Source: Alligator mississippiensis
Taxonomy: Eukaryota; Chordata; Crocodylia; Alligatoridae
Reading direction: 5' to 3'
DNA length: 64,000 nt
Assembly (NCBI RefSeq): GCF_030867095.1
Contig: NC_081828.1
Location: 53,979,434 to 54,043,433 of the forward strand
Both the position numbers and the translations under genes were made by a program. Of the stretch, positions 21,236 through 34,073 are shown one piece after another; position 1 is the stretch's first letter; every line of letters begins with the position of its first letter. The notes beneath the pieces were generated by a model, which had not been told where the DNA came from, searched no databases, and was given only the letters and a program-made list of their open reading frames with translations.

Positions 21236-23162
21236 TGAGGCAATAGTGCTTGCTAGATCCTTTGCCTTCTTTGTTGGACTGAAGACAACTTTCCGTCCTC
21301 CTTATATAGGCTGTCCCTGGAGGTTATTGATGATGAGCATAAGCTCCCTGCAAGAGGCAGAAACTTGGCAGGGCCTGGTGCCCTGGGCAGATCTGTGGCA
21401 GAGTTCAGGAGGGGGCAGGTGAGATGCAGCTATACAGTGCCCAGCTGGCAGCATGCAGACAGTCTGAGGCATAATTATGGCACACTTAGCCTGCATAACT
21501 TTATCTACAGTATCAATAAAGTGTTCCAAGTAAGGTTTCTTCCATAGCTAGAGCTACAAAAAAAAAATAAGTCCTGTGGTGCTACAGGGCAATGTCAGGA
21601 ATCTTGTTTGAGAGTCTCAGCAAAATCCTGCAGGAACTTGGCACAAGAGTTGCTGCAGGATTGTAGGGCAGGGAGAAGAATGCAGTAAATGCACCAGAAA
21701 GGAAATAAATTCCTCCCTTATCTTGCTCATCTGTGTGTGTGCTTGTGTCCTACAGGCAGGGCGTAGGCTAGGCAAGGCCAGACGTGACTACTTCCTCACA
21801 CTGCTGACACCTCAGCCACAGTCTAGCCAGGCAGGCCTGCCTATCTTGCTCACTGATGTTACCTGGAAGGGGCACACCTTTTGAGTGATCTGCCACAGCC
21901 CAAAGGCAGTGGAATTTGACTTTAACCTGAGGTCAAAGAAATGGGGCCCTGAGGCTGCTGATCTGAGTAGGGAGGCAGTCATCATCTTGGTCATTCTGGA
22001 GAGCGTTCCAATGAGACTGGCGTGTACCACGGCCTGCCCGTATCCCTCTCCGGGAAGTCTCGGGGAATTTTTAGAATGGGTCACAGGTTGGCTCTTGCAT
22101 ACTGACTGGCAGCTTTCATTTCAGGGGATGGCAAGGCAGCTTGGACTGGAGAGAGTCACTAGCTAGTATTATTTTTGTATGTAGTAGTTTTAGAAACAAA
22201 TTGAAAGTGCCAGGAAACAGCTTGATACAGTACAAATGTTCCTGGCAGAATCCCAGGTTAGTGTTCCAGATCTTATTTGTGTGAGCGTTTTGTCAAGTGA
22301 GAGCAGTGAGGCAGCTAAGCGCAGACCCTTAAGTCCAGGAATGTCTGGATAGTAATCGCACTTCTGTCGCTGCCCTGCTTTCCTCCTGTTCTTGTTTTGT
22401 ATGGTCTTGAGCAAGATCCTTGGCTTCATCCCCATTTACCAAGTGAAGACACTGCGGTGGCATGCTCATCCTTGCAGAGAGGACTGCAAAATGAATATGT
22501 CCAGCTATTCTGGGTGAAGTTGTGAAACACTAAGTGCTGTACACAACAGTATAGTAAGACTTTTGCGTTGAATCCTATACTCCAGCTGAAAGCTTTATAA
22601 AGACCCCTACCTCCTATAATTAATCAGGAAAGCAATTAAAAGGATTGGCCCTTTACCTTCCCCACCTCAGCTGTCTAAAATCCCATGTTCTGTCTCCCCA
22701 TCCCTTCTCCTTGGTGATGTAGTGAGCCAGTGCTACTTGTAGTAATAAAATGCTGGACTGAAAGCCCCTTCATCCTAAGAGGCCCGCTCTTTCAGCTGGC
22801 CAAGCAGTGGGTTTTGAGGAGCTGTTCTGCTATGTGTGTATATGGAGGTGAGGCTACTCATGCCATTGAATTGACAAGCTGCTTTGGGTATGGGGCAACC
22901 TGTGCCCCCTCTTTGGACTCTGACTGCAGCCTTTAAGTATTAGGCCTCCTTGCCTTTCTCTTGGGATGGAGTTCTCTAGTTTTCCTGTAGCTTAGGCCCA
23001 GGGCTCCAGTACTCTCTGGATAGTATCCAATACCATGTTTACCTAGGAGATCCAAATGAGTTCAGCATCTGCAGTTTTTCTCTTGAGAAATCTGTAACCA
23101 GCTGCGCACAGTGGTCAAATAGCCTTCTGAAAACAAAAGCATTACCTGCCTTGTAATAAACT
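21236..23162. other. Intergenic DNA without recognised genes
   Basis: No named feature was found. Frames up to 93 codons occur on both strands but lack domains and splice context. Confidence 0.45.
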
Positions 23163-23170
23163 GTGTAGAG

Positions 23171-23589
23171 AAAGGGTGTCACACTTAAATGAGTTTGCAG
23201 GCTGGATCTGGATCCACTGGGCTTCTTGTCAGGCAGATTATCCACCCCTGGATCCAGATCACAGGACTTTGTGTCACAGTTGTTGGAGCTCTTGTGTCAG
23301 TACATCCAGCAACCAGGCCATTAACAACATGGCCACCCATGCTCCATCATCAACTGGCACCAATGATAATCTAAACACAAAATTGGTGTTCAGTGTTTGC
23401 CTCCTAGGTGCTGACCACACTGACACTACAGCTTTGACAGGGAGTTCAGTGTCAGTGGCGTTAAGTCCTTGGCTGCTGGCAGGGGTGGAACAGCAGAGGC
23501 AATGGCTCTTTAACTGCTGGCACCATGGGCAAGATTACCTACCTCTGTGGGCCACAACTAGCCCATGAGCCATATGTTTGACACCCCTG
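23171..23589. mobile_element. Non-autonomous hAT element, GGTGTCAAAC family
   Basis: The left end AAAGGGTGTCACACTT and right end TATGTTTGACACCCCTG are inverted relatives. Flanks gtgtagag (23163-23170) and atttagac (23590-23597) share only 5 of 8 bases but both have a central TA. An internal inverted repeat (TGGATCTGGATCCA at about 23203, TGGATCCAGATC at about 23250) is present. The outer element at 54416-55796 has related ends. Confidence 0.65.
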
Positions 23590-24402
23590 ATTTAGACAGG
23601 CAGCATTTTAAAATAGTCTGTACACACGTCTATTTTAACTAAATACTTTTTCCTGATGGGAAGCTATGCAGGGCTAACGTTTTCAGGCTTCTCTAGTGGG
23701 TGTTTTCATGTCAGGCTGGTTTCTCCAATGCTTCACCTCTCTTTGACAGGCTGCTGGTTTTGAAACTGTTCTCATTCTTTGACCTACTAGTTCCCAGGCC
23801 TCTTGTAGTCCTGAAATTTGTGTCTCAAGCATTTGCTCAGAAATGTCTGTTCTTCCATTTCTGTTTAGTTTTCTTCCCAGTCCCAGTCAACTATATATTA
23901 ACCCAGTAAACATCCTGATTGCCAGGTCAACATGCATCATTTATAAATTACTATGGAACAGTTCCACTTCTGTCATGTAAAAAACAGTATCTCTCCATGC
24001 ATCCCTTTCCCTTAGGGTGGTTATGTTCTGCCAGCAGCAGGAGAAATTATAGTTGCGTAACTTTTCAAAATAGCCATAAAGAAGCCTGTTTTTCTCTAAA
24101 AGGGTTAATTGGAAGGAACTTGTTTGAAAACGAATTGCAAAATGAAGAGGGAAACATACATGTACCTCCTGACGTATAACCCCTGTGTGTGGAGAAGGAA
24201 GGGAAACCTGATCAGAGATTCAGCTCCATGTTTTTCAGCCATCTGCTGATACAACAGGGCCAAGCATGCCTGTGTGAGAGCCATGAGAATGATGAGCAGA
24301 GTATTCCCCCCCACGGATATCAATGTTATTTGGTCTCTCTTCCCTTCTTTGGTTTCTGCCCCTTCCCCCATCTCTATTTTCCCCCTGCCCTTTTCTCTAA
24401 GT

Positions 24403-24643
24403 CAGTGATTTTCAACCAGGTGCTATGACAGGTATGCTAATATGAATCACAAAGTAAACCCAGGATTTTCATATAGGAATCAATAAAACATTCTGACCTG
24501 TTATGGTCCTTCCGAGTTCTTTGTAATAGAAGAATTGCTCTATTGTTTTTTTGTAGTTAAAAAAAAAAAAAGTGGAAATTTAAGAACTGGCATTTTCCAA
24601 GGGGTGCCTACTGAGGTGTTTTGAGTCTAAAAAAGAAATACTG
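24403..24643. mobile_element. Non-autonomous hAT element, 241 bp
   Basis: It starts CAGTGATTTTCAACC, the well-known hAT terminus, and ends AAATACTG. Flanking duplications are ctctaagt (24395-24402) and ctctaggt (24644-24651), 7 of 8 identical. Confidence 0.85.
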
Positions 24644-24651
24644 CTCTAGGT

Positions 24652-25569
24652 TTACCATCATCTCTTGCCTCATTCTTCACCTATGACAGGGAATTTTCTT
24701 ATAGTTTATTCTGTACTTCACTAATGGACTCCTGGACCATGCAGTTTATCTAACAAGAAGATGCCAGTTCAGCCAGTGGCTTAGGCTGCCATTGTTGTAA
24801 GCACCAGGGTACTAAATAAAAGCACTTGGAGGGGAAAATAAACCCAACCTGCTAAACAGTTGATCTGAATTAATCCTTTAAGGAGAAGACTGATTAAAGG
24901 AAATCAAAGTACAGAGGAACTCATGACAGGAGCTTGTTTTGGAATGAAGCAGTGATCAAGGAATAAGATATTTCTTAAAAATGAGTCTGAGCTCAAAATG
25001 TATCCATAACTGAATATCAGATTTTGGGAGTATCTGGGGACATTAGATGGCTAATTGAGGCAGCAGTTTAATATAAACCATATAATTTTATCTGACTGTT
25101 CCTGCATTGTGCCAAATGAATGGCATTTGACTAATGCCTATCCACCTTTCCTTGAAGACATAGGAGAATCCACCATATTCCAGGATAGTGTCTTCCAGTG
25201 GTCAATCATGTCCACTATTTCAAGTTTCTTTGAATTTTTTGCGTGGGTTTTTTTTGAGGGGAAAAATTGCTCCACAAGCCTATTATGTCCAAACCGTCAC
25301 ATGTCCAATGAGTTCTTATCCTATATAAAATTTCTTAAAAGGTACCATGCATGGAAACTCTATTAGTGTACAGGATGGGTCTCTCCTGTAATTGTAGATC
25401 TTGTCATTTTTAAAGAACCTCGACAGTGAAATATGTGGAATCAGGTATATATAATCTTTTAAGGGGTGCAGTGGAGTATTTTTCACAATATTAAAGTAAA
25501 AAGTAATTATTATTGCTGTTCTTCACCTCCTGAAATATTAATATGAAGCAACAATGTCTAGCTCTCGTG
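24652..25569. other. Intergenic DNA without recognised genes
   Basis: AT-rich sequence. A 103-codon frame at 25055-25366 has no recognised domain and is most likely chance. Confidence 0.45.
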
Positions 25570-25748
25570 CACTTTTTATCCATAAGCCTCAAATCATTTT
25601 ACAAAGGAGATGACTACACTTTATCTTTGCTCTGCTGAGGTGGAAACAGGTGAGTGAAATAACTTATTTAAAGTCACCCAACAAACCCGTGGCAAAACTG
25701 AGACTAGAACACAGTTCCCAGAGTCCAAGAGCAGTGTTTTACTAGCAC
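25570..25748 (-). repeat. MIR-like CORE-SINE fragment
   Basis: The + strand reads in reverse-MIR order: 'gaggtggaaacaggtgagtg', then 'aagtcacccaacaaacccgt', 'gactagaacacag' and 'agagcagtgttttactagca'. These correspond to the CORE region and the complement of the tRNA-derived head. Confidence 0.7.
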
Positions 25749-26248
25749 AATGGTGCTCAGCCTTTTAGAGTAGTAGGCCAGGGACTGTACCATTGGCCAA
25801 CACTCCTCTCCTGGAGGAGAGAAGGGAGGGAAGTGGTTGCTGATGTCAAAGGGAGAGAGGAGGGAAAAGAGGGGAAGGAAAGAGCTTATCTCTGGTAAAC
25901 AGCATCTGCAATAGGAGAGGCTGGAAGGGGAGAGCAGGGAGGGCTACTGAGAGGATCAGCAGTATGGTGCAGGACAGAGAAGGGGATACGCTAGTCCAAA
26001 CTGCTTGCCATTAATTCCTTGTGCTGCAGGCTGAACCCAGACACTTTGGGTGGGTCAGGTTTAGTGCCATTGTACTAGGACAGTGCACTGTATCACATAG
26101 GTTTCTTCCTGAGTTTACTTTGCTACCCAATTGCTGTTGCATCTGTTTTAAGATTATTGACATGGGCTTGCTTCCCACTTCCTGTACAGAAGTGGAAGCA
26201 GAGGTTTATGCAATGAGCTGTGGACAGCCAGAAAGCAATTCCATATCT
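25749..26248. mobile_element. Possible hAT-like insertion
   Basis: The segment begins CAATGGTGCTCAGCC (similar to CAGTGGTTCTCAACC ends) and may end at CCATATCTCTG, with flanks tactagca and gtctagag that share a central TA but only 4 of 8 bases. The interior includes a GGAGAGAGG-rich patch. Weakly supported. Confidence 0.35.
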
Positions 26249-26256
26249 CTGGTCTA

Positions 26257-27349
26257 GAGAACATCCTCCAAGCTGTGCACTCATTATTAATCTAACCATG
26301 AGTGTTTATACAGCTGGCTTAAATCTCTGACTCCCATTCTTTTTGAGTGGGACAGTGAATGGAACCTACTTACCTGAATGTGGGATCTAATTTGAGACAA
26401 TAAAAAGCAGCTTTGCACTGCTCTGCTGAATGTTGAACTGTTTACCATGTCACTGGTTTAATTTCTCACCAGCAGATACTGAAAGGTATATCAACTGTTC
26501 AGAAGGCAAAGAAAAAAACTGGTGACCTCAGTCCAGATCTCAATTATGTAACTTTAATTAGCTGTACCCCTTTAAAGTTGTTTTAAAATGTGTAGAGCCA
26601 GGTATTTAGATAGTATAGATTCCAGATGTATCTATCTGTTTGAGGAGCATTATCCCTGGATGTAAGCATGGGGTACTTGCACTGAAAAGAAATTTCTTTA
26701 CACTGTTTAAAACAGAACTGTGAGATCATTTAGCATGTCCTTCACACCAGTTCCCATTAGGTGGAGGTTTCTCTAGCAAAGGCAGGCATTCATATTACTT
26801 TTACACTATTTTTGAACAATGAACGGACCAGATCCCATCATGGTAAGAGGCGAGTCTCAGAGCTAAAGGGGGAAACCCACTATTAAGCTTCATCTTGGAG
26901 GCCCCTTCCCACAGGCCTTTAAATTACAAATTACAATTGTCAAATTACAGTTTTGTCCTAATGTATCTTCCCCAAAGAGGCCTTTTCTTTCCAGAGCAGC
27001 TAGAAGGCGTTTGGCAGCCTTAGATAATGTGTTTGCTTGACTGAATGCTTGTATAAACCTGTGGGAGAGGAGGCAATTTCTGCCAAACAGCTGCTTGGAG
27101 CAACTTGGTGATTTAAAAAATCAGCAAAACATATGAAGAGGGATGACTGTGAAAATAGTAAAACAAATAATGGGATGATAAACTACTCCAGCACTTAAGT
27201 ATTGAATGAAAAGTTGGGTGTGGCTCCATCATCGCATTCTTGAAATAAATAGACAGTAGTGGCGAGAGAGAGATCTCTGGAAACATGGGTTGTCAATGTA
27301 CAATACCCTACGCTATCTAGAAAGGCAGTATTGTGATGGTAGTATTATG
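26257..27349. other. Intergenic DNA without recognised genes
   Basis: No feature recognised; short frames only. Confidence 0.45.
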
Positions 27350-30300
27350 CTGTCGTCAGTGCCTATGAATATGCTTGGATACTCTACCAGGAAGCATCAA
27401 GACTGGATTGAGAACAACCAGGAGATCCCAGAGCTGACTGATCACAAGTGCAAGGACTTTTGTGCTTGGCAAAATGACACCAACTCCAAGTAAAAGAAAT
27501 TGAATCTTCAACAAGCCAAGGCAGAGATCCAAAGGAGGACCTGCAATACGAAGAACAAATGGTGGGAAGACAAGGATAAGCAGATTCAGCATCTTGCTGA
27601 CATCTGTGGTATGCACAGTGTTTTCAGTGCCACCAAAGCCATCTGTGGTCCAAGCACTCATAGCGCACCTACTTTGAGACCTAAGGATGGAGGAGACCTG
27701 ATCAAGGAAAGGGGAGCCACCAATACCTGTTGGAAGGACCATTTTGAAAATCTTCTCCGTCAAGACTCTGCTGTTGATGAGAATGTTCTCAACTCCATCC
27801 CACAACACCCAGTCAACGATGATCATGGAATCCCTCCAACCCCTCACAAGGTGAGGAAAGCCATCAAGCAGATGAAGAACAAGGCATGTTGAGTGGGTGG
27901 AATCCACGCAGAAATCTTCAAGCAGGGGGAAGAGGACCTCACATCAGAGCTTTATGCCCTCATCTTAAACATCTGAAATGATGAAATCCCAGATTACCTC
28001 AGGGACCCTATGATTGTGACAGTCCTCAAGAAAGGACACAAGTCCGACTGTGGAAACTACAGGGGGATTGCCTTGATGTCCACTACAAGAAAGATCATTG
28101 TGAGAATCCTCCTGAACCATCTCCTTCCACTTGCTGAGGAACTCCTGGAATCTCAGTGTGGGTTTAGGGCATCAAGAAGCACAACTGACATGATTTTCAG
28201 AATGTCAGCTGCAGGAGAAATGTCATGAACAACATAAGCCTCTCTACATGGCCTTCTTTGACCTCACAGAGTTTTCAATTGTCAGCCGAGAAGTATTGTA
28301 GAGGATCCTTCTGAAGTACAGATGCCCACTGAAATCTTTCACCATTCTCTGCCAGCTCCATGGTGGTATGCGAGTGGTGGGTCTTAATAATGGATGCATC
28401 ACAGATCCCTTTAAGGTTAAAATGGGAGTTAATTAAGGCTGCATCATTGCACCAATGCTCTTCTTAATATTCTTGGCCTGATGATACACATCTGATCACC
28501 AACAAGCTTCCAGCCAGAGTGGAGCTAAACTACTGAATGGATGGTAAATCGTTTAACCTCAGATGACTCCAAGTCAAAACCAAGACCACCCTGACCTCAG
28601 TCATTGAGCTCCAGTATGCTGATGATGCTATAACGTGTGCTCATGCAGAAACAGACCTTCAGGCATTTGTTGACATCTTTACCAAGGCATACAAGAAAAT
28701 GGGACTGATGCTTAACATTCAGAAGACTCAAGGTCCTCCACCAATAAGCTCCTAATATACAGTCCCCAGCTCTGATATCCAGGTCCATAGTGCGACTCTG
28801 GAGAATATTGAGTGTTTCTTATATCTTGGAAGCCATCTCTTGCAGAAGGCTGACGTGAACAAAGAAGTCCAATGTCGCTGTGACGGGACCATCTAAGGCC
28901 AGTCATGACTTCGGCCCGTCCACCTGTCTAAGGCGGTCCACCCTGCCTCACCTGCCACGTCTTTGATGTTTCCAAAAATAGGTGCTTATATGCTGGAGGC
29001 TGCTTCTTTGGTTGCCCTGATGCCAAGGGCGAAATATGTGGCTCTGAACCTCCCCTTACACTGTCCCATACCTCGCAGATGGCATCCAAAATCACTTCCA
29101 ACTCCCCCAGCCCCTTACCTGGGCCACACTCAGTCTCTGGCCCACATTTGGCCCCATGTGCCTTTGGGCATACCTGGACCTCTCTGCCCTCTCACTGGGG
29201 CCACAACTCCGGCCAGCTTATGTGCAGTCCTTCAGGCCTCCACAGGCCCTAGTCTGTGCGGCCTCTGGCTTTCTGTTTCACACTGGGCTGAACTCAGCCT
29301 CTAGCCCCTCTCTGGGTCACTACTCCATCCCTCACTGGGGCCACTGCTCTGTCCCTTACTGGGCTCCTGGGCTTTACACCCCTTGGGCCTCAGGTACCTC
29401 TTAGTGAACCTTGGCCCTGTCTCAGGCCTCACTCTGTGGGCCTGAGACCTGTGCTTTTCTGTCAGGGTGTGCTCCCCTAGCCTTTCCCTTCCACAGGGTG
29501 CCCACAAGGTCATGGGGGCTGAGGCTTTATGGTGCCCATTCTTGCTTTTCACTGGGGAGACACAGGTATGGCATTTCCTGGGGGCTGCCCTGCCACAGGC
29601 AGCCCCACCACACCATCCTGCAGGGTGCAGTTTCAAGTCTTACCCAGGACCAGGAACTCCTCCATTCCCATAGTTCCTACCCTGACCTCCAGGTGTTCTG
29701 TGAGCTGCAGTCTGTAGGGTAAGTGATGTTGTTTCTCTGGCTCCCTAGATGTAATTGCTGGCTCAGATTCTAGGGCCTGGGCTTATGCTCTAGCTGTCCA
29801 GCCCTCATCCAATCCAGTGGCCCCCTTGCGGTCATATGACCACCTAATTGGACTTAACTACACCTGCTGGCTGCTCCACAGCCTGCTCAAGCTGCTTAAA
29901 GTGGAGGACACCAAAGGTGCCTTGCCACAGTCACGTCAAATGTACAAGTACAGTCTTTGGATGCCTGAAAAAATGAACAGTTGAAGATTGTGACATCAGA
30001 TCTGAAACCAAGCTCATGATTTATCAAGCAATTGTGATCCCCACCTTGCTGTATGGAGCTGAGACACGGACAACATTCAGGAGACATCTAAAGTTGTTGG
30101 AGAAGTACCATCAACAATGCCTACAGAAGATCCTCTTAATCCAATGGGAAGATGGACTCATCAACATTAGCGTCCTCCTGAAAGAAAACACTACAAGTAT
30201 TGAGGTGATGATCATCCAACATCAACTTTGTTGGGCCAGTCATGTTATCAGGATATCCAACTCCAGACTCCCAAAGTAAGTTTTATTCTCCCAGCTTAGC

Positions 30301-30640
30301 CAAGGCATACGCTCAAGAGGAGAAGGCAGAGAGTGTGCTTCAGGAATGTCTTTGAGGCCAACTTTAAAAAAATGCAACATTAATGTCAACTTGTGAGAGA
30401 CTTACCCAGGACTACCCCAAATGGCAGAAGAGTCTGCTGCAAGGATCTGAGTAGTTTGAAGCCTCATGACAACAACAAGAGATGGAAAAGCAGGAGTGGC
30501 AGAAACAGTGTCATGGACCAAATCATGAATCCAGCGCCACCCATCCCATATGGAAACACATGTCTGAGCTGCAGTAGTCTGTTGATCTTAGATAGGCCTC
30601 ATTAGCCATCGTTGGACACACAGAGAAGACAATAATGGAA
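27350..30640 (+). pseudogene. Dead non-LTR retrotransposon (LINE) reverse transcriptase, interrupted by an LTR-like insertion
   Basis: Frame-shifted pieces translate to a LINE RT of the type often mis-annotated as a host protein. In order: KHQDWIENNQEI at the start; NKWWEDKDKQIQHLADICGM at about 27557; KKGHKSDCGNYRGIALMST at about 28028 and ESQCGFRASRSTTDMIF at about 28150 (RT core); LQYADDAITCAH at about 28610 (the catalytic YADD is intact); and TLLYGAETRTTFRRHLKLLE at about 30045 (connection and C-terminal region). Stops and shifts make it inactive. A 1051-bp segment splits it at 28879-29929. I cannot assign the family beyond a LINE (RTE-like or related). Confidence 0.85.
28879..29929. mobile_element. 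Probable solo LTR inserted in the LINE
   Basis: The segment starts TGTGACGGGACC and ends CTTGCCACA (TG...CA ends), flanked by gtcgc (28874-28878) and gtcac (29930-29934), a 5-bp duplication with one mismatch. With the segment and one flank copy left out, the LINE frame reads on without a shift. Size and ends fit a solo LTR of an LTR retrotransposon or endogenous retrovirus. It is C/T-rich with no internal genes, so which kind cannot be told. Frames inside are not coding. Confidence 0.7.
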
Positions 30641-31199
30641 GACAATCATCCTCAACTGTGAGGGATTGCCAAAAAAAGATTATGATGGAGTAAGCATAGG
30701 AGAGGCACAGTAATGAATTTTAAGGAAGGATTTAAAAGACAGCATTGGGAATGGTGAGGTGAATGAGGGCAGTTCAGGCCACTGGGACGAATTGGAAGAA
30801 AGCATGGGGATGAGCATGTGGGAAAGACAGGTGAGTTCTCTGACACTTGGTAGGTGCAAAGGACTTTATTAGAGTTTACTGTTCATGGAGAAGGGTTTAG
30901 ACCACAACCCTATTCTGGAGATACAAATCGGACTCCTTTCATCTCAGAATCTTTAATGCTGTTATTCTTCCAAAACTCCTGTGTTTGTAGTAAAGTGGCA
31001 ACATGGGGTTACTTATGGCAGGGTAGCTCCTATAAAATACCACAATGTTGCAATCTTCAGAGTAAGGTGAGTATAGGGCACCTCAAAGCCCTAGTCCCCA
31101 GTTTTTTGTGGGTACTCCTTGGTTAGAGAAATGCTAAGGGACATCACCCGGACAGAAACGTGCCCTTGCTGTGGTCTTAAGATGGTTAGTAGCAGCTCT

Positions 31200-31440
31200 T
31201 ATCAGTTGCTCTCCAGCAGAAGCTACAACCATCGAGGCACTGAGCTGAGCATCTGGATTCAGTTTGGCCTTTGGGTGCTGTCTCATTGGTCTAAAGGGGA
31301 GAAGGTAGGTCAAGGGCACCATCCACTCCTCCATACTCTTTCCTATGTACATGTTACAGGTCTTGGTGTGATGGTCACAGGACTCCATACAAGCAGATTC
31401 ATCAGGCACCTGACTAGAGAGCTTGCACATACACCATGAT
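31200..31440 (+). repeat. Second copy of the tRNA-Gly-derived SINE (body only)
   Basis: The segment matches the minus-strand body of 530-690: 'agcatctggattcagtttgg', 'ctgtctcattggtctaaagg' and 'ccatccactcctccata' here against 'aacatctggactcagtctgg', 'ctgtctcagtggcctaaagg' and 'cttccactcctcca' there. The tRNA head is missing or too diverged. Confidence 0.65.
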
Positions 31441-31474
31441 CTAGAGGATCAGAGGTTGCCTATTACTATGATTC

Positions 31475-31742
31475 CCATTTTACAGATAACTCTGGTAGTC
31501 TAAAGTCAGGCAGAAGGCAGTACTGGGTGGCACCTTACAGACTAACTGGTCCAGACATACCTAAGTTTTCACAGATGACAGCTGGCATTTTGCCCTGCCT
31601 TCTACCATTTTAAAGGTAATGAGCTAAAACACGTGGATAGGCTAAGTGACTTTTCCATGGTCACACCGGAAGCCTGTGTCAGAGCAAGGGATTGAACCCA
31701 TGTCCTAAGCTTTGTACCTTAACTACTGGACCATCCTTTCTC
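31475..31742 (-). repeat. MIR-like SINE split by a short repeat with inverted ends
   Basis: 'ccattttacagataactctgg' (31480-31500, described here in part) and 31612-31742 read as reverse MIR: 'ggctaagtgacttttccatgg', 'cagagcaagggattgaaccc' and 'ttaactactggaccatcctt'. Between them, about 31498-31611, lies a separate repeat starting with GTCAGGCAGAAGGCAG and ending CCCTGCCTTCTA, also present at 39155-39290. Confidence 0.65.
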
Positions 31743-32235
31743 CAGTTCTGGGTGCCACACTTCAGGAAGGACATGGTGAAGCTCAAGAGAGTCCAAAGGC
31801 AGGCCACATGCATGATTAGAGGTCTAGAGAGCAAGGAGAGGCTGAAAGACTTAGGACCGTTTAGCCTGGAGAAGACTCAGAGGGGACTTGGTGGCAGCCT
31901 GTAATTATATTAGGGGTGTACATCAGGACCTGGGGCAGCGTCTATTCACCATGGCACCCCAGGGGAAAACAAGAAACAATGGGCACAAGCTGATTGAAGA
32001 TTGCTTCAGACTGGACATAAGGAAAAACTTCTTTACAAGTTGAGTGCTGAGGGTCTGGAACAGGCTCCCCCAAGAGGTGGTATAGTCACCCACCCTGGCA
32101 ATCTTCAAAAAGTGTCTTGATGCCCACCTTGCTGGGGTCATCTGACCCCCTACAGTCTTTCCTGCCTAAGTGCAGGGGGGATGGACTCTATGATCTTGTA
32201 AGGTCCCTTCCAGCCCCTAACATATATGTATCTAC
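31743..32235 (+). repeat. CR1 LINE 3' end
   Basis: The sequence follows the CR1 ORF2 tail ('gtgccacacttcaggaagga', 'ctggacataaggaaaaactt', 'tctggaacaggctcccccaa') and ends in the CR1 3' UTR ('gtaaggtcccttccagccc'). Frames are broken by stops. Confidence 0.9.
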
Positions 32236-32489
32236 AAATGTCCCTCCCTCTTTTTATCATTTAGATACGAAGCTAGCTAGAGAGGTTATGGAATACAAAC
32301 CAGCCACAAAGATGTTCCATTTTGCATTTAATGAGTAATATCTTTGAGGCCCGTTTGCTATTTTTGTGACTGGTTCCCCATTTTTATTGTGTGATGATAA
32401 ATTGCCTGAATGTTTGGCATGTTACAATTTGTGTGATTAAAACAATCATACAATAAATATAATGTTTGCCAGGGGCAACAGAGAAATAA

Positions 32490-32775
32490 AAACACTAAAT
32501 ATCAAGGAAAACTTTCCAACAGTGAGCTCCAGTCTTCCAGGGGGAAGTGGTCAATGCCTTGTTTATGTGGGATGTTTGAGATCAGTCTGCTATCCAGTCT
32601 GAAGACAGATTGTAGTGATCCTTCTTGCATTGGCAGATGGATGCTAAAATACTGCCTAGGTAGATCAGAATCATCAGAAAGGCAGAAGTGTAAGAAATAG
32701 TATATTTTGCGGCACAGACTCTTTGTCAAATGATCAAACAACCCACAAGATAGCTCAGCAAGAACCTGTATAATT
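32490..32775 (+). repeat. Ancient CR1/L3-like fragment
   Basis: 'aaaactttccaacagtgagc', 'ttccagggggaagtggtcaa' and 'gatcagtctgctatccagtc' resemble the ORF2 tail of old CR1/L3 elements, heavily diverged. Flanking DNA (32236-32489 and 32776-33554) holds nothing I recognise. Confidence 0.45.
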
Positions 32776-33554
32776 AGAACATGGGAAATATTCATGCTTT
32801 ACCATTATGAAACACATCAGGTAAGGGAACTGTGGGTGGCAAATATCAACCTCCCACCAGCATGTTAGTTGGTTGGTTTTTATTGCTAGGAGTTTTGATA
32901 AGCTTTGCTGTGTTAAATTAAAAGCAGAAGAGACAACTAATAAAATATTGTTCAAACTATCCACAGGAGCACATAGACTTGGGAAAGGGGAATTCCAAAA
33001 AAACGGTGAATTTATTCTCATGGTATTCCCCCAGAATCACCAACATAATACTGCTCCTGATCCAACAGCAAGGAACCACAGGGCACAAAGCTGTCAGCTC
33101 TGGGTGGTTAATCCTTAGGAGGCTATTGAAGATCTTAAAAGATTTAGGAGGAGTCTAAAGCATTAACTACCTGAGATTAGAGATGTGATTTGGCACTGGA
33201 GCTACAGCAAAGCAATAAGAGGGAAGCACTGACTGGACTGGGTTCAGTAATTCTTCCAGAGCTGGTAGTACTCCTAGAGTGGCTTACCTGGGTGTCTGGA
33301 TTTAGTTATAACCAGCAGAGAGACCCCATGACAGTAACCAGGGGAGGCAGTAACCAGTACCATGTGGTGTATCTGGTACTGGGCTATAGGACTCGGGTGA
33401 TGTGGGTCAGTAGTTTTTAGTTTGGAGAGGGTCCTGCTGGGTGGAAGAAATTAATTACTAGAGCCCCAGCTGGTATCAGCAGGACAGTGTTGGGAGGAAG
33501 CTCGCATAATAGCATACTGGGATGCGTTAGCCAATACGTTGCAAGCAGGGCTAA

Positions 33555-34073
33555 GGAGTGATGCTTCCTCTCTATTTGGCGCTGGTGAGACCCCAGCTGC
33601 AGTATTGTGTCCAGTTCTGTGTGCTGCACTTCAAAAGATGTGGCGAATCTTGAAAGGGTCTAGAGAAGGGCCACCAGAATGATTGAGGGCCTGGAGGATA
33701 AACCTTATGAGGAAAGACCAAGTGATGTAGGACTGTTCGGTTTGGGGAAGAGAAGACTGAGAAGGGAATTGGTGGCCATCTGTAAGTACATAAGGAGTGA
33801 ATATCAGGAACTGGGAGAAAAACTATTCACTAGGGCACCCCAGGGGTGGACAAGGAGCAATGGCCATAAACTGTTAGAGGATGGTTTCATGTTGGATGTA
33901 AGGAAGAACTAATTTATGTAAAGGATGACCAGAATCTGGAATAGACTTCTCAAGGAGGTGGTGCAGTCCCCAACCTTAGAGGTCTTCAGAAGAAGACTGG
34001 ACAAGCACCTTCCTGGGATCATTCGATCTTTCGAGGTCCTTTCCAGCCCTTAACTTCTATGATCCTATGATTT
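33555..34073 (+). repeat. CR1 LINE 3' end immediately upstream of the LAMC2 promoter
   Basis: Translation gives CR1 ORF2 tail pieces ([44 protein letters not shown]), then the 3' UTR ending in TATGATCC-type repeats at about 34057-34073. Confidence 0.92.

Noticed and set aside
27356..27907. 183-codon minus-strand frame
   Set aside because: It is the antisense shadow of the decayed LINE RT on the + strand.
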